Shown here: positions 7,243-13,883 of the stretch, piece by piece
Layout of the letters: each line of letters opens with the position of its first letter
Numbering within the stretch: position 1 is the first letter of the stretch
Origin: JAXMHQ01 sp046346665
Lineage (GTDB): Bacteria > Verrucomicrobiota > Verrucomicrobiia > Limisphaerales > JAXMHQ01
Direction of reading: 5' to 3'
Length of the DNA stretch: 13,883 nt
NCBI GenBank assembly: GCA_046346665.1
Contig: JAXMHQ010000056.1
Location: forward strand, 1 to 13,883
Program-made: the position numbers and the translations under genes
The notes under the pieces: model-generated
What the model was told of the DNA's origin: nothing
The model's database searches: none
What the model saw: the letters and a program-made list of their open reading frames with translations, nothing else

Positions 7243-7812
7243 ATGAACCTGATACCCGTATTTGCGGCCGCCGCCGAATCGGCTGGAGAGACTCCGTTCA
7301 CGCAGGTGGCCCGGCAGTTCGGCTGGGAGCCGCGGTTGTTCCTCTCCCAGTTGGTGCTGTTCATCCTTGTCGCCCTTGTTCTGACGCGGTTCGCCTACCG
7401 GCCGTTGATGAAGATGCTGGAATTTCGGAAGGAGCAGATCCAGGAGAGCCTGAAGAACGCCGAGAAAACCCGCCTCGAGCTGGAAAAGACCGAGGCCGCT
7501 CGGCAGCAGGTGATGGAGCAGGCCACGGCGCAGGCCAACAAGTTCATGGAGGAAGCCCGCGCCGCCGCCGCCAAGGTGCGCGAACAGGAGACGCAGAAAG
7601 CCATCGCCGCCGCGGAAGACATCATCAAGAAGGCGCGCCAGGCGGCCGAGGCCGACCACGCCCGGATGCTGACGGAACTCAAGCGCGAGGTCGGACGCCT
7701 CGTGGTCCAGACCACCGCCACGGTCACCGGAAAGGTGCTCACGCCCGAAGACCAGAAGCGGCTCGCGGCGGAGACTGACAAGCAATTGGCCGCCGAGAAG
7801 CCGTCCCATTGA
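7243..7812 (+). CDS. atpF: F1Fo ATP synthase subunit b (peripheral stalk)
   Basis: Subunit b is the membrane-anchored peripheral stalk that holds the alpha3-beta3 head still against rotation. The 189-aa product has a short N-terminal segment, one membrane helix (about 32-50, FLSQLVLFILVALVLTRFAY), the typical RP-hydrophobic turn (YRPLMKMLE, 52-60), and then a long charged, Ala/Glu/Lys/Arg-rich helix from about 62 to 165 expected to form a right-handed coiled coil. Only one b-type gene is present, so the stalk is probably a homodimer and not a b/b' pair. The gene lies 61 bases after atpE, behind a stem-loop. The start follows GATCGT with no strong Shine-Dalgarno, and no nearer in-frame ATG improves it. 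Confidence 0.95.
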   Translation: MNLIPVFAAAAESAGETPFTQVARQFGWEPRLFLSQLVLFILVALVLTRFAYRPLMKMLEFRKEQIQESLKNAEKTRLELEKTEAARQQVMEQATAQANKFMEEARAAAAKVREQETQKAIAAAEDIIKKARQAAEADHARMLTELKREVGRLVVQTTATVTGKVLTPEDQKRLAAETDKQLAAEKPSH

Positions 7813-7849
7813 ATTTGAGATTTGAGATTTCAAATTTGAAATTTGAAAC
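7813..7849. repeat. AT-rich ATTTGAG/ATTTGAA heptamer repeat before atpH
   Basis: The short gap between atpF and atpH is filled with tandem, partly palindromic copies of ATTTGAG, TTTCAAA and ATTTGAA, ending three bases before the atpH ATG. The composition contrasts sharply with the GC-rich genes. A related block in the opposite orientation precedes atpD (10770-10800). I recognise this style of low-complexity intergenic repeat from Verrucomicrobia- and Planctomycetes-like genomes. It supplies no Shine-Dalgarno but leaves the start codon in an unstructured, A/T-rich context. Confidence 0.6.
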
Positions 7850-8242
7850 ATGAAGATTTCCAAGCAATCCCGTCGTGACGCGAAGCAATTGTTCCGCGCC
7901 TGCGTGACGGGCGGTGTCCTGGACGAAAAACGCGTTCGGGAAACCGTTTCCAAGGTCGCCGAGGCCAAGCCCCGCGGTTACATGGAAATCCTGTCGCACT
8001 TCCAGCGGTTGCTGAAGCTCGAGATCGAAAGCCGCACCGCGGTCGTCGAGGGCGCGGTGCCGGTGCCGGCGGATTTGCGGAAGGACGTGACGTCGCAGCT
8101 CGAGCGCATTTACGGTCCGGGCCTGAACATCACGTTCCGCGAAAACCCGGCCTTGATCGGCGGGCTGAAGGTGAAGGTCGGCAGCGATGTTTACGACGGC
8201 AGCGTCCAGCAGAGGCTGAACGCATTGGCCGAAAGTTTTTAA
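7850..8242 (+). CDS. atpH: F1Fo ATP synthase subunit delta, short form
   Basis: Delta joins the top of F1 to the b stalk. This copy is 130 aa, against roughly 175-185 aa in most bacteria. The conserved C-terminal part is clear: the ITFRENPALIGGLKVKVGSDV segment region (about 98-118) followed by YDGSVQQRLNAL near the end. The N-terminal part that normally forms a helical bundle of about 100 residues binding the alpha N-termini is cut to about 50-60 residues (KQSRRDAKQLFRACVTGG and following). The frame is not obviously broken and the gene sits in its normal operon place, so I read it as a genuine short form and not as a pseudogene. The ATG at 7850 lies directly after the AT-rich repeat, with no in-frame ATG upstream in this gap. 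Confidence 0.9.
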   Translation: MKISKQSRRDAKQLFRACVTGGVLDEKRVRETVSKVAEAKPRGYMEILSHFQRLLKLEIESRTAVVEGAVPVPADLRKDVTSQLERIYGPGLNITFRENPALIGGLKVKVGSDVYDGSVQQRLNALAESF

Positions 8243-8244
8243 CC

Positions 8245-8270
8245 GGGAGGGGCGGCGCCCCCGCCGTCCC
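8245..8270 (+). repeat. GGGA-headed hairpin repeat, copy 4 (between atpH and atpA)
   Basis: A GGGA head (8245-8248) is followed by a 9-bp stem (8249-8257 with 8262-8270, one G-T pair) and a CCCC loop. It begins two bases after the atpH stop and ends 15 bases before the atpA ATG, so it would sit in the middle of the operon mRNA between the stalk genes and the abundant alpha subunit. The stem differs from the other copies but the fold is kept. Confidence 0.6.
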
Positions 8271-8285
8271 ACGAATAATTAACGT

Positions 8286-9851
8286 ATGAGCAATCTATTG
8301 CAGGAAATTGAGGCGCAGATCGCCGGAGTCAAAACCTCGGTCAACCGGCAGAACGTCGGTGTGATCCGTGAAATCGGCGACGGCGTGGCCAAGATCGAAG
8401 GCCTGAACGACGCGATGCTGAACGAGATGCTGGATTTCGGCAACGGCATCATCGGCCTGGCGCTGAACCTCGAGGAAACCGAGGTCGGCGCGATCATCCT
8501 CGGCGATTACCTCGGCCTGGCCGAAGGCGCCGAAGTCAAGACCACCGGCAAACTCCTGTCGGTCCCCGTCGGCAAAGGCCTGCTCGGCCGCGTCGTCGAT
8601 TGCCTCGGCCGCCCGGTCGACGGCAAGGGCCCGATCAAGGAAACCGCGCTTTACCCGGTTGAAAAAATCGCCCCCGGCATCATCCGCCGCAAATCCGTCA
8701 GCCAGCCCGTCCAGACCGGCATCATGGCGATCGACGCGATGATCCCGATTGGGCGCGGCCAGCGTGAATTGATCATCGGCGACCGGTCGACCGGCAAGAC
8801 CACCATCGGGGTGGACACGATGATCAACCAGGCCCGCATGAACAAGGCGGCCGAGGAAGCCGGCGACAAGGATTACCGCCCGCTTTACAATATTTACGTC
8901 GCGGTCGGCCAGAAGCAGTCGAGCATCGCCCGGGTGATCGCCACGCTGGAAAAAGAGGGTGCGATGCCCTACACGATCGTGGTTGTGGCGGCGGCGTCGG
9001 ATTCCGCGGCCAACCAGTATCTCGCGCCGTTTTCGGGCGCGGCGATGGGCGAATGGTTCATGGACAACGGCATGGATGCGTTGATCATTTATGACGATCT
9101 TTCCAAGCAGGCCGTCGCCTACCGCCAGGTGTCGCTGGTGCTGAAGCGTCCCTCGGGCCGCGAGGCGTATCCCGGCGACGTGTTTTACCTGCACAGCCGC
9201 CTGCTCGAACGTTCCGCGCGCGTCGGTGAAAAATTCGGCAACGGCTCCCTCACGGCGCTGCCCATCATCGAAACCCAGGCCGGCGATGTTTCGGCGTACA
9301 TTCCGACCAACGTGATTTCCATCACCGACGGCCAGATTTACCTCGAGACCGATCTGTTCTACCAGGGCGTCCGGCCCGCCATTTCGGTCGGTCTCTCGGT
9401 CAGCCGCGTCGGTTCCGCCGCGCAGATCAAGGCCATGAAACAGGTGGCCGGCCGCATCAAGGGCGATCTCGCCCAGTTCCGGGAGCTGGCGGCGTTCGCG
9501 CAGTTCGGGTCCGATCTCGACGCGAAGACGCAGGCCATGCTGGAGCGCGGCAAGCGCATCGTCGAAATTTTCAAGCAGCCCCAGTACAACCCGGTCCCGG
9601 TCGAAATCCAGGTGGCGATTCTCTGGGCGGTTCAGAACAATTTCGCCGACACGGTGGCGGTGGACCAGATCAAGGAATTCCAGGAAAAGCTCACCGAATT
9701 CCTGACGACGCGCAAAGCGGAGTTGCTGAACCGGATTCGCGCGGAGAAGGCGGTGACGGATCCGATCGCGGCCGATTTGAAGGCGGCGGTGACGGAATTC
9801 AAGCAGTCGTTCGACGCGTCCCGGCCGAAGGCGGCGGCGAAGGCGTCCTAA
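8286..9851 (+). CDS. atpA: F1Fo ATP synthase subunit alpha
   Basis: Alpha makes the non-catalytic nucleotide sites of the F1 head and contributes the arginine finger to the catalytic sites on beta. The 521-aa length is normal for the family. The Walker A motif is GDRSTGKT (165-172), with Ser168 where Gln is usual. The Walker B region is DALIIYDDLSKQAVAYRQ (264-281). The arginine finger is Arg374 in SVSRVGSAAQ. After the P-loop helix there is an insertion of about 12-15 residues (around 186-200, NKAAEEAGDKDYRPL) relative to the E. coli protein. The gene starts 43 bases after atpH, behind a hairpin repeat. AATAATTAACGT precedes the ATG, so no Shine-Dalgarno is evident. Assignment is certain. 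Confidence 0.98.
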   Translation: MSNLLQEIEAQIAGVKTSVNRQNVGVIREIGDGVAKIEGLNDAMLNEMLDFGNGIIGLALNLEETEVGAIILGDYLGLAEGAEVKTTGKLLSVPVGKGLLGRVVDCLGRPVDGKGPIKETALYPVEKIAPGIIRRKSVSQPVQTGIMAIDAMIPIGRGQRELIIGDRSTGKTTIGVDTMINQARMNKAAEEAGDKDYRPLYNIYVAVGQKQSSIARVIATLEKEGAMPYTIVVVAAASDSAANQYLAPFSGAAMGEWFMDNGMDALIIYDDLSKQAVAYRQVSLVLKRPSGREAYPGDVFYLHSRLLERSARVGEKFGNGSLTALPIIETQAGDVSAYIPTNVISITDGQIYLETDLFYQGVRPAISVGLSVSRVGSAAQIKAMKQVAGRIKGDLAQFRELAAFAQFGSDLDAKTQAMLERGKRIVEIFKQPQYNPVPVEIQVAILWAVQNNFADTVAVDQIKEFQEKLTEFLTTRKAELLNRIRAEKAVTDPIAADLKAAVTEFKQSFDASRPKAAAKAS

Positions 9852-9875
9852 CCCGAAAACGACACCGGTCAAGCC

Positions 9876-10763
9876 ATGCCCAGCACACGCGACATCCGAC
9901 GCCGGATCCGGTCGGTCAAGAACACGGCGCAGATCACGAAGGCCATGCAGATGGTGGCGTCGTCGAAGATGCGCAAGGCGCAGCTCGCGGCGCTGGCGGG
10001 GCGGCCGTATGCCGTCCTGATGAACCAGGTGCTGACGAGCGTGTTCAAGGACACGCCGGACCTGACGCATCCGCTGATGGAGAAGCGGCCGGTGCGGAAG
10101 CAGGCGGTGCTGCAGGTGAGCACGGACAAGGGATTGTGCGGCGCCTTGAACTCGAACCTGGGCCGCGAAGCGGTCAAGTTCGACCCGGGCACGACGTTGT
10201 TTGTGGCGGCGGGGCGCAAGGCGGCGCAGTTCCTGGCGCGCACGCGCCGGAGCCTGGTGGCCGAGTTCACCTACCGGGACGCGCCGCTGTTTTCCGAGGC
10301 GCGCGCCATTTCGAAAAAGCTGCAGGAGATGTACCTGAGCGGCGAGGTGGACGCGGTGGACATCATTTACACGCGGTTCATCAACACGCTCACGCAGAGG
10401 GTGGAAGTGCGCCGGCTGCTGCCGATCGGGGAATTGCAGGTGTTGATCAACGAGCCCGGCAAGACCGGGCTTGAACCCGGCGAAGAGATCAACGACCGCG
10501 ACGGCCTTGAGCACCAGTTCGAACCCGACCCGGCCCGGGTCCTGGGCGCGGTGCTGCCGCACTTTGTGAATTTCATCGTTTACCAGGTGCTGCTCGAAGC
10601 CAAGGCGTCGGAGCACAGCGCCCGGATGGTCGCGATGAAGAACGCCACCGACAACGCGAAGCAGCTCATCAAGGACCTGACGCTCGAATACAACAAGCTG
10701 CGCCAGGCGAACATCACGAAGGAATTGCTCGAAATCACCACCGCCCAGATGGCGCTCGGCTGA
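9876..10763 (+). CDS. atpG: F1Fo ATP synthase subunit gamma (rotor shaft)
   Basis: Gamma is the central rotating shaft that couples c-ring rotation to conformational change in the catalytic beta subunits. The 295-aa product has the two conserved terminal helices that form the coiled-coil shaft. The N-terminal one is RDIRRRIRSVKNTAQITKAM with MVASSKMRKAQ after it (about 5-35). The C-terminal one is EHSARMVAMKNATDNAKQLI (about 249-268), ending in LEITTAQMALG. The middle includes STDKGLCGALNSN (about 82-94), also typical of the family. The gene begins 24 bases after atpA, and its ATG is the first available; no strong Shine-Dalgarno is seen. Assignment is certain. Confidence 0.97.
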   Translation: MPSTRDIRRRIRSVKNTAQITKAMQMVASSKMRKAQLAALAGRPYAVLMNQVLTSVFKDTPDLTHPLMEKRPVRKQAVLQVSTDKGLCGALNSNLGREAVKFDPGTTLFVAAGRKAAQFLARTRRSLVAEFTYRDAPLFSEARAISKKLQEMYLSGEVDAVDIIYTRFINTLTQRVEVRRLLPIGELQVLINEPGKTGLEPGEEINDRDGLEHQFEPDPARVLGAVLPHFVNFIVYQVLLEAKASEHSARMVAMKNATDNAKQLIKDLTLEYNKLRQANITKELLEITTAQMALG

Positions 10764-10769
10764 TCACGC

Positions 10770-10800
10770 ATCTCAAATCTCAAATTTTAAATCTCAAATG
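10770..10800. repeat. AT-rich heptamer repeat before atpD
   Basis: CTCAAAT units are repeated (CATCTCAAATCTCAAATT and following), ending at the ATG at 10798. It is the same family as the block at 7813-7849, read on the opposite strand. Because the first ATG belongs to the repeat, the native atpD start is more likely the next ATG, at 10807. Confidence 0.55.
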
Positions 10801-10806
10801 CCAACC

Positions 10807-12279
<1,473 letters not shown>

Positions 12280-12298
12280 GCCGCGCCGTCCAGGTATC

Positions 12299-12715
12299 AT
12301 GGCCAACACGCTTAAACTCGAAATCGTCACGCCCGAAGGAAAGATTTATTCCGAGGACGTGGAGATGGTCACGCTGCCCGGGGCCGAGGGCGAAATGGGC
12401 ATCTTCCCCGGGCACGTGCCGATCATGACCCAGATCACCGCCGGGGAACTGGTCGCGCGCAAGGGCGGCGAGGAGATTTTCCTGGCCGTCGGCGAAGGCT
12501 TCGTTGAAATCGCGGGCGACCACGTCGCCGTCCTGGCCGACATGGCCATCAAGGCGGACGACATCGACGAAGCGAAGGTGGAGGAAGCCCGCAAGCGTGC
12601 CGAGGCGCGCCTGGCGGAGAAGATCGACGACGAGGAAGTCGCGATGGTGGAAGCCAGCCTGGCCTACGCGGTGGCGGAACTCAAAGTCCGGCAGAGGCGT
12701 AAATCCCACTCGTAG
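12299..12715 (+). CDS. atpC: F1Fo ATP synthase subunit epsilon
   Basis: Epsilon sits on the rotor next to gamma and the c-ring; in many bacteria its C-terminal helices inhibit ATP hydrolysis. The 138-aa product has the N-terminal beta-sandwich (about 1-85) with the usual EIVTPEGKIYSEDVEMVTLP, GEMGIFPGHVPIMT and VAVLADMA segments. A two-helix C-terminal domain (about 90-130) rich in Ala, Glu and Arg follows. It lies 19 bases after atpD and closes the operon. The stop codon TAG (12713-12715) is part of the GTAG head of the first REP unit, so the last codon and the stop overlap the repeat array. The C-terminal RRKSHS may therefore not be ancestral. No separate terminator follows. Confidence 0.96.
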   Translation: MANTLKLEIVTPEGKIYSEDVEMVTLPGAEGEMGIFPGHVPIMTQITAGELVARKGGEEIFLAVGEGFVEIAGDHVAVLADMAIKADDIDEAKVEEARKRAEARLAEKIDDEEVAMVEASLAYAVAELKVRQRRKSHS

Positions 12716-12817
12716 GAGTCGAGGTCACGAGACTCTGACGTTACCCCTGGGACCAGATCCATCCGGGAATTCACTGTTTAGTTGGAGACTCCTTACGTCG
12801 TCTCCTACAATGTTGAG
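12712..12817 (+). repeat. BIME-like unit 1 of the GTAG-headed REP array
   Basis: A 106-base unit in four parts. The left REP is 12712-12735: GTAG head, 5-bp stem GAGTC/GACTC, two opposed GA steps, a G-C pair and a GTCA loop. The core is about 49 bases. The inverted REP is 12785-12808, which on the minus strand reads GTAG, stem GAGAC/GTCTC, the same GA steps, a C-G pair and a GTAA loop. The linker AATGTTGAG is 12809-12817. The head overlaps the atpC stop codon. The next unit follows without a gap. Confidence 0.9.
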
Positions 12818-12923
12818 GTAGGAGTCGAGGTCACGAGACTCTGACGTTGCGCCTGGGACCAGAGCCATCCGGGAATTTACTGTTTAGTTGGAGACTCCTT
12901 ACGTCGTCTCCTACAATGTTGAG
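12818..12923 (+). repeat. BIME-like unit 2
   Basis: Exactly 106 bases with the same layout as unit 1: left REP 12818-12841, inverted REP 12891-12914, linker AATGTTGAG. It differs from unit 1 by only a few substitutions, all in the core, so a recent tandem duplication is likely. Confidence 0.9.
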
Positions 12924-13029
12924 GTAGAAGTCGAGGTCACGAGACTCTGACGTTGCGCCTGGGACCGGAGCCATCCGGGAATTCACTGTCTGGTTAGAGA
13001 CTCCTTATGTCGTCTCCTACAATATTGAG
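12924..13029 (+). repeat. BIME-like unit 3
   Basis: Exactly 106 bases: left REP 12924-12947 (first stem base changed, AAGTC), inverted REP 12997-13020, linker AATATTGAG. Its core variants (CCGGAG, CTGTCTGGTTA) are shared with the unit at 13776-13881 on the other side of the transposase gene and not with units 1 and 2. Confidence 0.9.
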
Positions 13030-13064
13030 GTAGGAGTCGAGGTCACGAGACTCCGATTGATTGG

Positions 13065-13679
13065 TCATGCCATGGGTGGGCGGATTATTGAACCCGCATC
13101 TGCATCGCGCTGTTCCTCGTAAATCTTCCAGAACCAGGGCCAGAACTCACTGCCGGAAGTCACTCTCGGATAGCCCGGCAGGACAAACCCTGTGAACGGC
13201 CAATCGTGGCATTCCCCAGCCAGCCCTGCCCGGACAGGATTTGAGGCCACGTAGAAGCATGCCGAGGTGAACGCGTTGCGTTTCCTTTGTTCTTCCCGCA
13301 GAACCCGGTCGTGCGGTTGTTTTTGGAATTTCGCGGGCAGAAGTTCGGGTTTCAAATGAGTTCTCAGAAACGCCATGGCATTGAGTTGATCGGATTTCAA
13401 CCTCAGTCCCATCCAAACCAAATGGATGTGGTCCGGCATGAGGCAGTAGACCGGGCAGAGCAGACCTTCACGTGCTGCACTGTGCAGGAGGAGTTCGCGA
13501 AAGCGCTCGTGAAAATTCGGCGTAAGCCAGCCCCGGGCCCTGTCGAACATGGTGAGAGTCCACAGGACCACAGAATCGCCCTGATAGTATTCCCGCGGAA
13601 GTCGCGGCAAATAGAACGGGCGGTTCAACGGATCGCGCAGCTTCCCGTTCTGATCGGCTATGTTCCCCAAGTCACTCAT
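13065..13679 (-). CDS. REP-associated tyrosine transposase (RAYT; HUH/Y1 family)
   Basis: Single-strand DNA nuclease/transposase of the IS200-like Y1 group, 204 aa. The HUH metal-binding motif is MPDHIHLVW (His84, His86). The nucleophile is most likely Tyr143 in FYVASNPVRAGL, four residues before the NPV motif, the same spacing as the catalytic Tyr in E. coli TnpA-REP. DWPFTGF (159-165) is also typical of the family. The known relative cuts next to GTAG-headed REP hairpins, and here GTAG-headed REPs flank the gene on both sides. The open frame extends to an ATG at 13727, but the ATG at 13679 has a good AGGAG site seven bases upstream, so I chose it. The stop lies 11 bases from the left REP. 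All key residues are present, so it appears intact. It may act on repeats elsewhere in the genome. Family assignment is strong; activity is inferred. Confidence 0.92.
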   Translation of the reverse strand: MSDLGNIADQNGKLRDPLNRPFYLPRLPREYYQGDSVVLWTLTMFDRARGWLTPNFHERFRELLLHSAAREGLLCPVYCLMPDHIHLVWMGLRLKSDQLNAMAFLRTHLKPELLPAKFQKQPHDRVLREEQRKRNAFTSACFYVASNPVRAGLAGECHDWPFTGFVLPGYPRVTSGSEFWPWFWKIYEEQRDADAGSIIRPPMA

Positions 13680-13686
13680 GTCCCGG

Positions 13687-13691
13687 CTCCT
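13687..13691 (-). promoter_or_regulatory. Ribosome binding site of the RAYT gene
   Basis: AGGAG on the minus strand, seven bases before the ATG at 13679. It is one of the few clear Shine-Dalgarno sites in the window (most atp genes lack one), and it decides the start of this gene over the upstream ATG at 13727. Confidence 0.7.
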
Positions 13692-13775
13692 GGTCGGTGA
13701 TGTTGGACCTTCTTCTGGACGAGGCAAGCGGAATTTAGATAGAGACTCCTAACGTCGTCTCCTACCTATTTGGTG

Positions 13776-13881
13776 GTAGAAGTCGAGGTCACGAGACTCT
13801 GACGTTGCCCCTGGGACCGGAGCCATCCGGGAAATCACTGTCTGGTTAGAGACTCCTAACGTCGTCTCCTACAATGTTGAG
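13776..13881 (+). repeat. BIME-like unit right of the RAYT element
   Basis: Exactly 106 bases: left REP 13776-13799 (AAGTC variant), core, inverted REP 13849-13872, linker AATGTTGAG. The window then ends in GT, consistent with the start of another GTAG unit, so the array probably continues beyond 13883. Confidence 0.88.
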
Positions 13882-13883
13882 GT

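Larger units (their letters stand above)
13030..13765 (-). mobile_element. RAYT-bearing element bounded by inverted REPs (REPtron-like)
   Basis: This 736-base segment starts with a complete left REP (13030-13053: GTAG head, GAGTC/GACTC stem) and ends with a complete inverted REP (13742-13765, ending CTAC). Between them lies one gene, a REP-associated tyrosine transposase on the minus strand. It sits in register inside the tandem array: linker AATATTGAG precedes it and a 10-base linker (13766-13775) leads into the next unit. It has the same ends as the 97-base GTAG...CTAC units, with the ~49-base core replaced by the gene. RAYT genes flanked by inverted REPs are a known arrangement. Whether this segment still moves as a unit is not shown by the sequence. 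Confidence 0.8.

Noticed and set aside
8295..10616. 773-codon minus-strand open frame across atpA and atpG
   Set aside because: It covers two unmistakable plus-strand genes and is rich in Arg, His and Leu, as expected from antisense of high-GC codons. The same applies to 10780-12330.
13030..13765. A classical DDE insertion sequence with target duplications
   Set aside because: The protein is an HUH/Y1 enzyme, the ends are hairpin REPs, and no direct target-site duplication is visible beyond the array's own linker.
12712..13883. A CRISPR array, suggested by regular spacing
   Set aside because: The whole 106-base unit repeats, including what would be spacers, the arms are inverted pairs, and no cas gene is nearby. 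It is a BIME-like REP array.

Overview
The window looks like a chromosomal segment of a GC-rich, Gram-negative-type bacterium. Verrucomicrobiota (Limisphaerales/Pedosphaera-like) is my best guess. That is inferred from AT-rich ATTTGAG-type intergenic repeats, small dispersed GC palindromes, weak Shine-Dalgarno sites, and lineage-looking insertions in the ATP synthase alpha and beta subunits. No rRNA or other phylogenetic marker is present, so the placement is not proven.

Layout. 1-5517 (minus strand): topB, a DNA topoisomerase III with three C-terminal zinc-type modules, and upstream of it a large membrane-anchored SGNH-hydrolase-like protein with C-terminal TPRs. 5518-5887: a 370-base divergent intergenic region holding a two-armed REP-like palindromic element with GGAG heads, a 27-nt hairpin repeat, a perfect CRP-type palindrome (TGTGA-N6-TCACA), and a terminator-shaped hairpin just before atpB. 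5888-12715 (plus strand): a complete F1Fo ATP synthase operon in the classical order atpB-E-F-H-A-G-D-C (a, c, b, delta, alpha, gamma, beta, epsilon). Fo genes come first, then F1. Together they encode the proton-translocating motor and the catalytic head. Intercistronic gaps carry hairpins (after atpE and atpH) and AT-rich repeats (before atpH and atpD).

12712-13883: the most interesting part. Immediately at the atpC stop codon begins a head-to-tail array of 106-base units. Each unit is a GTAG-headed REP hairpin, a ~49-nt core, an inverted REP ending CTAC, and a 9-nt linker. After three units, the fourth left REP is followed not by the core but by a gene for a REP-associated tyrosine transposase (RAYT, HUH/Y1 type, minus strand), then by an inverted REP, and then by a further unit that runs to the window edge. 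The RAYT gene occupies the place of the core, so the short units look like non-autonomous (MITE/BIME-like) relatives of a RAYT-bearing element. The two hairpin arms keep the same fold through paired base changes, which supports recognition as folded single-stranded DNA.

The window therefore contains one housekeeping operon, two ordinary minus-strand genes, and three distinct families of palindromic repeats, one of them next to its probable transposase.
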